DNA of 64,000 bases from Aureimonas flava (GCF_003583935.1 NZ_QYRN01000002.1:124001-188000), one strand, 5' to 3'. Shown: positions 44,751-58,508, counted from the stretch's first letter. Made by a program: numbers and translations. The notes: a model not told the origin generated them from the letters alone.

Positions 44751-46139
44751 ATGATGACCGTCGCCAAGGCTCCCGACCTCGAAGCCGACCTGCCCCCCGA
44801 GCGCCGCCTGTCGCGCGAGGGCCAGCGCGTGCGCCTGGCCACGCTGACGCGGCTGCGCTGGCTGTCGATCGCCGGCCAGGCGGCGGCCTGCGTGTTCGTG
44901 GCCTGGGGGCTCTGGTATCCCTATCCGGTCTGGGCCTGCTTCGCGCTGATCGGCGTCTCGGCGCTCCTGAACCTCCACCTGTCGACGCGCTATTCCAAGG
45001 CCGAGCGCCTGTCGGAGCGGCGCACGGCGCTGATCCTCGTGTTCGACGTGGTGCAGCCCACCGGGCTCCTGTTCCTGACCGGCGGCATCCAGAACCCGTT
45101 CGCCGTGTTCCTGGTGGTGCCGGCGATGATCGCGGCGGCCACGCAGCCGGCGCGCATCTCGGTCGGGATCGGGGTGCTGGCGGTGCTGTGCGCCACCGCG
45201 ATCGCCTTCGTGCACTGGCCGATCCCGTGGCCGGCGGGCCTCAGCCTCGACCTGCCCTTCCCGTTCCTCGGGGGCATGTGGTTCGCGCTGGTGACCACGC
45301 TGGTGTTCTCGACCTTCTACATCTACCGCGTCGCGGCCGAGGCACGGGCCTTGTCCGACGCCCTGGCGGCGACCGAGCTGATGCTCCAGCGCGAGCAGCA
45401 CCTGTCCGCGCTGGACGGCCTCGCGGCGGCCGCCGCCCACGAACTCGGCACCCCGCTCGCCACCATCTCGCTGGTCGCCAAGGAGATGAGCCGCGCGGCG
45501 CCGCCGGACCATGGCTTCCGCGAGGACATCGATCTCCTGGTCAGCCAGTCCGAACGCTGCCGCGCGATCCTCGGCCAGCTCGCCAGCCTGTCCTCCGTGT
45601 CCGAGGAGCACCTCGCCAAGCTTCCCCTGTCGTCCCTGGTGGAGGAGGCGGTGGCGCCGCACCGGGACTTCGGCGTCGCGATCCGGGTGCGGGTCCTCGA
45701 AGCCTCCGGGCCGGAGCCTGTGCTGCGCCGCAACGCCGGGGTGATCTACGGGCTCGGCAACCTCGTCGAGAACGCGGTGGACTTCGCGCGCGGCGAGGTG
45801 ACGGTCGCCCTGTCCTGGAACGACGCGCGGATCGCGATCGAGCTGTGTGACGACGGTCCCGGCTTTCCCCCGGACGTCCTCAAGCGGATCGGCGATCCCT
45901 ACATGTCGGTGCGTGCCGCCGAGCAGCGGCAGTCGGGCGGGGGGCTCGGCCTCGGCCTGTTCATCGCCAAGACGCTGATCGAGCGCTCGGGCGCGCGCAT
46001 CCGCTTCGACAACCGGCCGGAGCACGAGGGCGCGGGCGCACGCATCAGCGTGTCCTGGCCGCCGGAAAGCTTCGGGCGCCTCACCGTCTCCCCCGCCGCC
46101 GTGCTGGCGGAGCTCGAGATCCCGATGCCGCTCGTGTGA
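44751..46139 (+). CDS. actS: Redox sensor histidine kinase ActS (RegB/PrrB)
   Basis: Membrane kinase of the RegB family that senses redox state and phosphorylates ActR. The 462 residues contain about six membrane helices (40-200) with the ubiquinone-binding heptapeptide GGIQNPF at 111-117. The dimerisation/phosphorylation motif AAAHELGTPLATISLV has His230, the redox-active Cys270 lies in SQSERCRAIL, and the ATPase domain has the N box ENAVDFA, DDGPGF and GGGLGLGLFIAKTL. All functional residues known from RegB are present. actR follows on the same strand with its own likely promoter in between. Confidence 0.93.
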   Translation: MMTVAKAPDLEADLPPERRLSREGQRVRLATLTRLRWLSIAGQAAACVFVAWGLWYPYPVWACFALIGVSALLNLHLSTRYSKAERLSERRTALILVFDVVQPTGLLFLTGGIQNPFAVFLVVPAMIAAATQPARISVGIGVLAVLCATAIAFVHWPIPWPAGLSLDLPFPFLGGMWFALVTTLVFSTFYIYRVAAEARALSDALAATELMLQREQHLSALDGLAAAAAHELGTPLATISLVAKEMSRAAPPDHGFREDIDLLVSQSERCRAILGQLASLSSVSEEHLAKLPLSSLVEEAVAPHRDFGVAIRVRVLEASGPEPVLRRNAGVIYGLGNLVENAVDFARGEVTVALSWNDARIAIELCDDGPGFPPDVLKRIGDPYMSVRAAEQRQSGGGLGLGLFIAKTLIERSGARIRFDNRPEHEGAGARISVSWPPESFGRLTVSPAAVLAELEIPMPLV

Positions 46140-46185
46140 AACGGCGCAAACTGCCTCTCGCGCGACCAATTGCCCCGCGCGCCAG

Positions 46186-46213
46186 TTGATAAGCTGGCAT
46201 GACGACGTATCTT
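46186..46213 (+). promoter_or_regulatory. Candidate sigma-70 promoter of actR
   Basis: TTGATA at 46186-46191 and TATCTT at 46208-46213 with a 16-base spacer, 23 bases before the actR start. AAGGAGGG follows as ribosome site. Confidence 0.5.
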
Positions 46214-46236
46214 TCCCTGAAGGAGGGAACGAACCC

Positions 46237-46797
46237 ATGCTGACAGATCAGACCGGCGCGGCCCAGCCGAGCGAAGACCGCACCATGCTTCTGGTGGACG
46301 ACGACCGCCCCTTCGTCGGCCGTCTGGCCCGCGCGATGGAGCAGCGCGGCTTCGAGGTCCGAACCGCCGAAACCGTCTCGGAGGGCCTGGCCGCGCTGCG
46401 GAGCGGCGCGCCGGCCTATGCGGTGGTGGACCTGCGCCTCGGCCTCGGCAACGGACTGGACGTGATCGAGGCCCTGCGCCGCCAGCGGCCGGGCGCGCGC
46501 GCCGTGGTGCTCACCGGCTACGGAAACATCGCCACCGCCGTGAACGCGGTGAAGCTCGGGGCGATCGACTACCTCGCCAAGCCCGCCGACGCCGACGAGG
46601 TGATCGCCGCGCTGACGCGCGATCCCGAGATCAAGGCCGAGCCGCCGGAAAACCCGATGTCGGCCGACCGCATCCGCTGGGAGCACATCCAGCGGATCTA
46701 CGAGATGTGCGACCGCAACGTGTCCGAGACGGCGCGCCGGCTGTCGATGCATCGCCGCACGCTCCAGCGCATCCTCGCCAAGCGCGCGCCGCGCTGA
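46237..46797 (+). CDS. actR: Redox response regulator ActR (RegA/PrrA)
   Basis: A response regulator of 186 residues, partner of ActS. The receiver has the acidic pair in LLVDDDRPF, phosphoacceptor Asp65 (AVVDLRLGLGNG), Thr in VLTGYGNIATAV and Lys in YLAKPADADE. A proline linker (AEPPENPM) leads to the Fis-type helix-turn-helix ETARRLSMHRRTLQRILAKR, nearly invariant in the RegA family. In related bacteria RegA/ActR governs respiration, nitrogen and carbon fixation, and acid tolerance. The start at 46237 has AAGGAGGG nine bases upstream; the ATG at 46186 is rejected. Confidence 0.93.
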   Translation: MLTDQTGAAQPSEDRTMLLVDDDRPFVGRLARAMEQRGFEVRTAETVSEGLAALRSGAPAYAVVDLRLGLGNGLDVIEALRRQRPGARAVVLTGYGNIATAVNAVKLGAIDYLAKPADADEVIAALTRDPEIKAEPPENPMSADRIRWEHIQRIYEMCDRNVSETARRLSMHRRTLQRILAKRAPR

Positions 46798-46807
46798 GCG
46801 GCAGGGC

Positions 46808-47305
46808 TCAGTCGCCCGCCTCGCCGGTGAGGTAGGGGTTGGCGACCCATTCGGCCTGAAGGAGCCGGTCCGAGGCGAGACGGGCGAAGCGCAGCGTCAG
46901 CGCCTTGCGCGTCGCCGGGGCGAGCCGCGTCTCGGGCGCATCACGCAGGATCTCCGCCCCGTAGCCGTCCGACAGGATCAGCCCGCAGTCCTCGGGGAAG
47001 ATGTCGGTCGGCACGCCGGGATGCGTGGCGAAGTAGAGCCGGTCGCAATGGAGCCGGTAGTCGGGCCATTTGCGGTCCACCCGGAAGTCCTCGATCGAGG
47101 ACTTGATCTCGACGATCGAGAACTCCCCCTTCTCCGACAGGCAGAGAAGGTCGGCCCGCCGGCCCGACACCAGCGGGATCTCCGGCAGCACGGACACGCG
47201 CATCTGGATCATCAGGCGCTGCACGCCGCGCCGGACCAGAAGGGCCCGCTCGGACTGGCGCCCGTCCACCAGGGGGTCGCGGCGGAAGGGAGAGACGATC
47301 GGCAT
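46808..47305 (-). CDS. MmcB family DNA repair protein
   Basis: The 165-residue protein belongs to the MmcB (DUF2959-like, PDDEXK nuclease) family first linked to the DNA-damage response in Caulobacter. The nuclease core is visible: GRRADLLCLSEKGEFSIVEIKSS with the Asp and Glu-x-Lys of a PD-(D/E)xK site, followed by WPDYRLHCDRLYFAT. The start at 47305 gives the usual length; the ATG at 47368 adds 21 residues unlike the family. I see no LexA box upstream. It converges on actR with 10 bases between; this neighbourhood is common in Hyphomicrobiales. Confidence 0.8.
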   Translation of the reverse strand: MPIVSPFRRDPLVDGRQSERALLVRRGVQRLMIQMRVSVLPEIPLVSGRRADLLCLSEKGEFSIVEIKSSIEDFRVDRKWPDYRLHCDRLYFATHPGVPTDIFPEDCGLILSDGYGAEILRDAPETRLAPATRKALTLRFARLASDRLLQAEWVANPYLTGEAGD

Positions 47306-47399
47306 CGTCTCGACTTGCCGGCAAATCGCAGCCGAATCAAGGGGCGCGGCGAAACGAATCGGAAACATCGGACCGCTGCGACCGGACGCCGCCCGCGTG

Positions 47400-47810
47400 T
47401 CAGAAGGCGGGGCGCGGCATGCGCGCGCCCTCGTTCGGCACCTCGTCCAGCACCGGCCAGCCGCGCGGAGCCGCGGCCTCCGTCTCGTCCATCAGCACCG
47501 CCAGCGCGCGGCGCAGCGTGTGGAGCTCCAGGATCTTCCGGTCGATCTCGCTGGCACGCCGCTGCGCCACGCGCCGCGCCTCGTCGCGACGGGCGTCGGG
47601 CGCGTAGAGCGCCAGGAGACGCCGCGTCTCATCGACCGAGAAGCCGAGCGAGACCGAGCGCTGCAGGAAGCGCAGGATGTGCACGTCGCGCTCGGCATAG
47701 TCGCGATAGCCGTTGGGCGCGCGCGCCGGCGCCACGAGGCCCAGGTCCTCGTAGTGGCGGATCGTCTTGGCCGGCAGGCCCGACCGGCGCGCCGCTTCCC
47801 CGATATTCAT
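47400..47810 (-). CDS. MerR family regulator, CueR-like but lacking metal-binding cysteines
   Basis: The 136-residue protein matches CueR-type regulators closely in the N-terminal domain (MNIGEAARRSGLPAKTIRHY; APNGYRDYAERDVHILRFLQ; LGFSVDETRRLLALY) and in the dimer helix (EIDRKILELHTLRRALAVLM). CueR holds copper(I) with two cysteines in a loop like C-x7-C-P-I-L. Here the matching loop is DETEAAAPRGWPVLDEV, and the whole protein has no cysteine. Copper sensing by the known mechanism is therefore impossible. It may respond to something else or act without ligand. The gene is divergent from the L,D-transpeptidase gene, with a 30-bp dyad (47811-47840) touching its start codon. No copper genes are nearby. 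Confidence 0.8.
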   Translation of the reverse strand: MNIGEAARRSGLPAKTIRHYEDLGLVAPARAPNGYRDYAERDVHILRFLQRSVSLGFSVDETRRLLALYAPDARRDEARRVAQRRASEIDRKILELHTLRRALAVLMDETEAAAPRGWPVLDEVPNEGARMPRPAF

Positions 47811-47840
47811 ACGAAGTCCCCGTAATCCTTCGAACTTCGT
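47811..47840. promoter_or_regulatory. Dyad directly upstream of the MerR gene
   Basis: Inverted seven-base arms ACGAAGT (47811-47817) and ACTTCGT (47834-47840) are separated by 16 bases. A direct repeat CCCTGCCC with 24-base period (47841 and 47865) follows. Placement suggests autoregulation, but no convincing -10/-35 with a 19-base MerR spacer was found. Confidence 0.3.
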
Positions 47841-48045
47841 CCCTGCCCAAGAAGTGGAACGGTGCCCTGCCCCGTCAACTGTGACGAGCGGGCAACAAGC
47901 ACAATCTTAACCATGGGCGGGTCTACTGCGATGCGTTGCCAGGCGAGTCGCCGGGGCGTACCAGAGGGAGGCCCGACGGGGGCACCTGCCCTGGGAGCCC
48001 GTCATGCCTGGCCGTCATGCCCTCGCAGCCCGCACCGGACGCTCC

Positions 48046-48816
48046 ATGAACACCCGCTCGCATCCCCTTCTTCTCGGCCTCTCGCTCGCTGCCCTGGCGG
48101 CGCTCGGCGCCTGCACCTCGCAGACGCAGACGCGCGCCTCGCTCAACCCGGCACCCGTGCCCATGGCGCAGGCCTATGTCGCGCCGGCCGAGAGCATCGT
48201 CTCCGGCGGCCCGCTCGGCCCCGTGGAGCTCACGGCCTACGGCGCGATGGAGGACGGCGGCTTCCAGCTGCCCGCCATCCCGATCGCCAAGGTGGACGAG
48301 AAGTTCCGCCGCCAGCGCGTCGTCTACAACGGCGAGGGCCTGGAGCCCGGCACCGTGGTGGTCGACACCGGCAACCACTTCCTCTACGTCGTCGAGCCGC
48401 GCGGCACGGCCATGCGCTACGGCATCGGCGTCGGCAAGGCCGGCTTCTCCTGGGCGGGCGAGGCCGACATCCGCGACAAGCAGCATTGGCCGAAGTGGTT
48501 TCCGCCGGTCGAGATGATCGAGCGCCGCCCCGAGCTCAAGCCCTACGGCAACGAGGTCGGCATGAACCCGGGCCTGATGAACCCGCTCGGCGCGCGCGCC
48601 CTGTATCTCTACCAGGGCAACAAGGACACGCTCTACCGCCTGCACGGCACGCCCGAATGGTGGTCGATCGGCAAGTCGGTGTCGTCCGGCTGCATCCGCC
48701 TGATGAACCAGGACATCGTCGACCTCTACGACCGCGTTCCGATGAACGCGCGCGTCATCGTGCTCCAGGGCAAGGAGCGGCTGGCCGACCGGCGCCGCAA
48801 CGCGCCGCAGAGCTGA
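48046..48816 (+). CDS. L,D-transpeptidase lipoprotein (YkuD family)
   Basis: The 256-residue exported protein has a lipoprotein signal with lipobox LGAC (Cys23) and then a YkuD catalytic domain (about 90-245): VVVDTGNHFLYVVEPRGTA at its start, His200 in LHGTPEW and the catalytic Cys216 in SSGCIRLMNQDIVDL. L,D-transpeptidases make 3-3 peptidoglycan crosslinks or attach proteins to the wall; in polar-growing Hyphomicrobiales they are numerous and important. The ATG at 48046 begins the signal peptide and is preferred over 48004. A strong terminator follows. The divergent MerR-type gene may or may not control it. Confidence 0.9.
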   Translation: MNTRSHPLLLGLSLAALAALGACTSQTQTRASLNPAPVPMAQAYVAPAESIVSGGPLGPVELTAYGAMEDGGFQLPAIPIAKVDEKFRRQRVVYNGEGLEPGTVVVDTGNHFLYVVEPRGTAMRYGIGVGKAGFSWAGEADIRDKQHWPKWFPPVEMIERRPELKPYGNEVGMNPGLMNPLGARALYLYQGNKDTLYRLHGTPEWWSIGKSVSSGCIRLMNQDIVDLYDRVPMNARVIVLQGKERLADRRRNAPQS

Positions 48817-48845
48817 CGCGAAGATTTCACGGCGGGGGACGCCGC

Positions 48846-48882
48846 GGGCCGGGCGCTTCGGGGGAAGCGCCCGGCCCTTTTT
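48846..48882 (+). terminator. Rho-independent terminator of the L,D-transpeptidase gene
   Basis: Perfect 14-bp stem, GGGCCGGGCGCTTC at 48846-48859 and its complement at 48864-48877, with a GGGG loop and five T residues (48878-48882). It starts 30 bases after the stop. Confidence 0.92.
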
Positions 48883-49529
48883 CATGCGCGGCGGGGATGG
48901 CGGATCGCAGCCAGGAGGCAGAGCGTCAGCGTCGCCGCGTTGAGGACGTGCCAGAGGAAGTGCGTGCCGAGCGCGAAGGTCGGGCAGAGCGGCACGTCGA
49001 GCGTGCGGAAGGTCAGCGACAGGGCGAAGACCGCGGCGGCCAGGAGCAGCGGGCGGCCCGCCCCGTGCCCTCGCCCTGCGAGCAGCGCGCCCATGCCGCC
49101 GAGCGCCAGCAGCGCCGGCAGGTAGGAGGCCGACGACCCCAGGACCGGGGCGGCGAGGCGCTCCACGACCTGTCCGGCCACCGCGAAGCCGATCGTGCCG
49201 GCGATCGCCGCGGCCGGCCGCAGCCGCAGGAAGCGGAACAGGGCGAGCGCGAAATAGCCGTAGATGAACACGGCGATCGGCAGGACGTCGGCCAGCAGCG
49301 TCCAGCCGTTGGCGAGCGTGTGGAACAGGAACGAGCCGAGGCCGATCACCGCGACCAGGAGCACGAAGGCGAGGCTCACCCCGTCGCGGCCGGGCGCCCG
49401 GCGCCACTCCGCCAGCGCGACGGCGGCGCCCAGCACGAAGGCGAGGTTGGTGATGGCGTTCGCCGGCTCGGCCCAGACGCCGGGCCCGAGGCGCTCGCAA
49501 TAGGCGTCGATCGGCGCGAACCAGTCCAT
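48882..49529 (-). CDS. Ceramidase-family (CREST) membrane protein
   Basis: The 215-residue protein has about seven membrane helices and the pattern of the alkaline-ceramidase/CREST superfamily. MDWFAPIDAYCERLGPGVWA opens it; the metal and catalytic residues appear as Ser and His in GSFLFHTLAN, Asp in ADVLPIAVF and two His in GTHFLWHVLN. Eukaryotic members hydrolyse ceramide; bacterial members are mostly untested and could act on lipid amides. The spacing of the Ser, Asp and His residues matches an intact zinc-dependent amidase site. It converges on the L,D-transpeptidase terminator. Confidence 0.75.
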   Translation of the reverse strand: MDWFAPIDAYCERLGPGVWAEPANAITNLAFVLGAAVALAEWRRAPGRDGVSLAFVLLVAVIGLGSFLFHTLANGWTLLADVLPIAVFIYGYFALALFRFLRLRPAAAIAGTIGFAVAGQVVERLAAPVLGSSASYLPALLALGGMGALLAGRGHGAGRPLLLAAAVFALSLTFRTLDVPLCPTFALGTHFLWHVLNAATLTLCLLAAIRHPRRA

Positions 49530-49636
49530 ATCGCCCCCCGCTGAAACACGAAGGGCGAACTAGGGCGTTTCGCCCCGAAGCGGAGAGGCCCCGCCCCGCC
49601 GGAGCGCGTCGGGGACGGGACGGCTCGCGCCGCCGC

Positions 49637-51091
<1,455 letters not shown>

Positions 51092-51233
51092 ATGCCCCTC
51101 CGTCCGGGCGGCGGCGCCGATCTCAAGCGCGCAGGGCCGCCCCTATGCGAGCGATCGGACCCTTGCCGACCGGGCTCGCCTTACACCAATTTCCGCGAAA
51201 GTAGAACGCGTCCAGACTTCGCGACCTGCGAGG

Positions 51234-51290
51234 CGGAACCCGCGTTCGGGCCGCCCTTCGACGAGGGCGGCCCGATGCGACCGGGTTCCG
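51234..51290 (-). other. Nested hairpin between gltB and gltD
   Basis: An inner perfect 11-bp stem (CGGGCCGCCCT at 51247-51257 with 51264-51274, six-base loop) is enclosed by an outer nine-base inverted repeat CGGAACCCG (51234-51242) and CGGGTTCCG (51282-51290). It begins 14 bases after the gltB stop. No T-run follows, so it may stabilise or partly terminate the gltB message. Confidence 0.55.
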
Positions 51291-51303
51291 GAAGGCGGCG
51301 GCC

Positions 51304-56022
<4,719 letters not shown>

Positions 56023-56344
56023 CGCGTGTCTCCCTTCGCTCGTCGCCCGGACCTCGGGCCACCTGGTTCTGCGGGCAGGACTTCGGCGCCCGGTCCGGCC
56101 CCTGGCCGCCGCGCGCCGCGCATGCCCACGATGGTAACGGAGCGCCACCCTCCCGGCGCGCCCCCGCGGGCACCGTCCCGGAGACGGGAACCCCAGATAG
56201 GGCAGTATTGCTGACCTATTTCGCGCTTATGCCAGACTTGGGCCTCGGCGACAAGAGCCGTTCTAACTTCGTCAAGCCGTCTATGCAAAGCCGGCGACGC
56301 CCGGCCGCTTTGACGGCCGGACGCGGGCGCGATAGTCAGCCCCC
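56023..56344. promoter_or_regulatory. Divergent regulatory region between gltB and the threonine aldolase gene
   Basis: These 322 bases hold no gene. A 23-bp dyad lies at 56197-56219: ATAGGGCAG, five bases, CTGACCTAT (arms match at eight of nine positions), the kind of site a dimeric regulator would bind. A CCGGCCG/CGGCCGG hairpin is at 56301-56320, close to the aldolase start. No clear -35/-10 pair was recognised on either strand. Confidence 0.4.
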
Positions 56345-57394
56345 ATGATCTTCGCATCCGACAACTGGTCCGGCGCCCATCCCGCCGTCACGCAATCGCT
56401 GGAGCGCCACGGCGCCGGCCATGCCGCGGCCTACGGCGCGAGCGACGTCGACCGCCTGGTGGAGGCGCGCTTCAACGAGATCTTCGAGCGCGAGGTCGCG
56501 ATCTATTTCGTGGGCACGGGCACGGCGGCGAACTCGCTGTCCTTCGCCGCGGTGAACCGGCCGGGCGGCGTGGTGATGTGCCACCGCGAGGCGCATGTGG
56601 CGCAGGACGAATGCGGCGCGCCGGAATTCTTCACCCACGGCGCGCGCATGGTGCCGGTGGAAGGGGCGGCCGGTCGCATGGACCCCGGCCACCTCGTGGC
56701 CGAGCTCGCGAGATTCCGGCCGGGCTTCGTGCATGCCGGCCAGCCGATGGCCGTCTCGCTGAGCCAGGCGACCGAGGCCGGCACCCTCTATTCGGTGGCC
56801 GAGATCGCCGCGATCGGGGAGATCGCCCACGACCGGGGCCTCGCCCTCCACATGGACGGCGCGCGCTTCGCCAACGCGCTCAGCGCCACCAACGCCTCGC
56901 CCGCCGAGATGACCTGGCGCGCGGGCGTCGACATCCTGTCCTTCGGGGCCACCAAGAACGGCTGCTGGTGCGCCGAGGCGGTGGTGTTCTTCGACCCGGT
57001 CAAGGCCGAGCAGTTCCCCTATATCCGCAAGCGCGGGGCGCAGCTCTTCTCCAAGACGCGCTTCATGGCCGCCCAGTTCGACGCCTACCTCGCGGACGGC
57101 CTGTGGCTCCGGCTCGCCGCCCACGCCAACGCGGCGGCCGACGCGCTGCGCGCCGGCATCGCGCGCTCGGCCCATGCGCGGGAGGCCTGGGAGACGCGCT
57201 CCAACGAGATCTTCGCCGTGATCGAGACGGCGACCGCCGAGCGGCTGCGGGCGCAGGGGGCGACCTTCTACGACTGGAACCCGCCGCACGACATGCCGGG
57301 GCTCGTCGGCCCGGGCGAGGGCCTCTACCGCCTGGTCACGAGCTGGTCCACGGAGAGTGCCGAGGTCGAGGGCTTCGTCGCGCTGCTCGCCTGA
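56345..57394 (+). CDS. ltaE: Low-specificity L-threonine aldolase
   Basis: A PLP-dependent aldolase of 349 residues that splits threonine or allo-threonine into glycine and acetaldehyde. FASDNWSGAHPAV at the start and YGASDVDRLVEARFNEIF are family blocks; the PLP lysine is in SFGATKNGCWCAEAV and the Asp that holds the pyridine nitrogen is in LHMDGARFANAL. The reading matches the alphaproteobacterial LtaE group, with length as usual. Ribosome site is weak (no clear GGAG). It is divergent from gltB, sharing a 322-base control region. Confidence 0.9.
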   Translation: MIFASDNWSGAHPAVTQSLERHGAGHAAAYGASDVDRLVEARFNEIFEREVAIYFVGTGTAANSLSFAAVNRPGGVVMCHREAHVAQDECGAPEFFTHGARMVPVEGAAGRMDPGHLVAELARFRPGFVHAGQPMAVSLSQATEAGTLYSVAEIAAIGEIAHDRGLALHMDGARFANALSATNASPAEMTWRAGVDILSFGATKNGCWCAEAVVFFDPVKAEQFPYIRKRGAQLFSKTRFMAAQFDAYLADGLWLRLAAHANAAADALRAGIARSAHAREAWETRSNEIFAVIETATAERLRAQGATFYDWNPPHDMPGLVGPGEGLYRLVTSWSTESAEVEGFVALLA

Positions 57395-57410
57395 CGCCCC
57401 TCCCCCGAAC

Positions 57411-57440
57411 GAAAACGGCGCCCCCGAGGGGCGCCGCCGT
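57411..57440 (-). terminator. Terminator of the hsp20 gene
   Basis: Nine-base perfect arms CGGCGCCCC (57416-57424) and GGGGCGCCG (57428-57436) with a three-base loop; on the minus strand TTTTCG follows. It lies between the convergent threonine aldolase and hsp20 genes. Confidence 0.75.
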
Positions 57441-57464
57441 GTGGTCCGCGACCGGATCCCGTGT

Positions 57465-57929
57465 TCAGGCGGCGGTCGCCTCGATCGCCTTGGCCTCGTT
57501 GGCGTTGGCGGTCGCGATGGCGATGCGGCGCGGCTTCAGCGCCTCCGGGACGATGCGGGCGAGGTCGATGTGCAGGAGGCCGTTCTTGAGGCTTGCGCCC
57601 TTGACCTCGACATGCTCGGCAAGCTGGAAGCGGCGCTCGAAGGCGCGCCCCGCGATGCCGCGATACAGGAACTCCGATCCCGCCGACGCCTCGTCGGCCT
57701 TCTCGCCCTTCACGGTCAGCGCGTTCTCGCGCGACTCGATCGACAGCTCGGCGTCCGAGAAGCCCGCCACCGCCATGGTGATGCGGTAGGTCGTCTCGCC
57801 GGTGCGCTCGATATTGTAGGGCGGGTAGCTCTGGACGTTCTCGGCACCGCCGGCCGCGTCGAGCATGGAGAAGAGCCGGTCGAAACCGACGGTGGAGCGG
57901 TAGAGGGGGGCAAAGTCGAACTGACGCAT
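57465..57929 (-). CDS. Small heat-shock protein Hsp20 (IbpA type)
   Basis: The 154-residue protein opens MRQFDFAPLYRSTVGFDRLF, the class A rhizobial sHsp start, followed by the alpha-crystallin domain (about 35-130: YNIERTGETTYRITMAVAGF, ALTVKGEK, FLYRGIAGRAFERRFQL). The C-terminal I-x-I-type tail is degenerate (RRIAIA). Such proteins hold unfolding proteins for DnaK. The start at 57929 has GGAG eight bases upstream, and that ribosome site is partly paired in a hairpin. An RpoH-type promoter and a ROSE-like leader precede it, as expected for this class in rhizobia. Confidence 0.93.
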   Translation of the reverse strand: MRQFDFAPLYRSTVGFDRLFSMLDAAGGAENVQSYPPYNIERTGETTYRITMAVAGFSDAELSIESRENALTVKGEKADEASAGSEFLYRGIAGRAFERRFQLAEHVEVKGASLKNGLLHIDLARIVPEALKPRRIAIATANANEAKAIEATAA

Positions 57930-58045
57930 GAATGTTCTCCATCGAGCAACGGTTTGCGTTGGGTGGCCCGATGGATCCGAGGCCCCGCGCGAAGGGCGGC
58001 GGCCGGTCCGTCCGGGCCAGCGATCCCGGCCGTCCGGCGATCGCA
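57930..58045 (-). promoter_or_regulatory. ROSE-like RNA thermosensor leader of hsp20
   Basis: The leader of about 115 bases ends in a small hairpin over the ribosome site. On the minus strand, GUUGCUC (57944-57950) pairs with GAGAAC (57934-57939) across loop GAUG, leaving one G unpaired. The run UUGCU facing the Shine-Dalgarno sequence, with an odd G, is the hallmark of ROSE elements. A second GC-rich hairpin lies further upstream (GGCCU ... GGGCC). No folding program was run. Confidence 0.55.
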
Positions 58046-58051
58046 GGGTTG

Positions 58052-58080
58052 AGATGGGGGAGCCGAAACGGGCGTTCAAG
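58052..58080 (-). promoter_or_regulatory. RpoH (sigma-32)-type promoter of hsp20
   Basis: On the minus strand CTTGAA (58075-58080) and CCCCATCT (58052-58059) match the heat-shock consensus CTTGAA ... CCCCATNT, with a 15-base spacer, at the long end of the accepted range. It would start transcription near 58045. Confidence 0.6.
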
Positions 58081-58508
58081 GGACCGGCCGGCGGGGCACG
58101 CGCGAATTCTGCGAGGCGCCACGCGGCGGGCCGGGGGCACCGCGCGCCGGCTGAACGGAAGATGAACGCCGCCTTCCGCCGCGGTTCACCTCGACCCCGC
58201 TAGAACGGGGGCGTCGGATCGGTGGTCGCGCGCCGCTCCGATGCGGCGCCGCGGCGCCCGCCCGTCGGACCCCGCGCCTTGCGGCCATCCGACATCCGTT
58301 CACGCGAACGATCGGGGCGTCCCGTCCCTTCCGTCCCGGTCGCTTGGGGTCGAGAGCCTCGAAGGGGGCTCTCGACCTCGCCCGTCCGGCGTCGCCCCCG
58401 ACGCCCTGCCCCCGCCTTCAACCCCCTGCCGTCCCGCCCGGCGCGATTTCCGCTTCGGCCGGAAATGCTCTAGAGCCTCGGGGGTCGTTTCGCTTCCACG
58501 GAGCCCGC
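58081..58508. other. Gene-less stretch with a perfect 11-bp inverted repeat
   Basis: No coding frame here looks real. It contains GGTCGAGAGCC at 58348-58358 and its exact complement at 58367-58377 with an eight-base loop, plus the short palindrome GCTCTAGAGC at 58467-58476. No promoter was recognised for the downstream hydrolase gene. Confidence 0.5.

Noticed and set aside
47306..47399. LexA-type box before the mmcB-like gene
   Set aside because: I looked for GAAC-N7-GTTC or GTTC-N7-GTTC upstream of the start and did not find a match.
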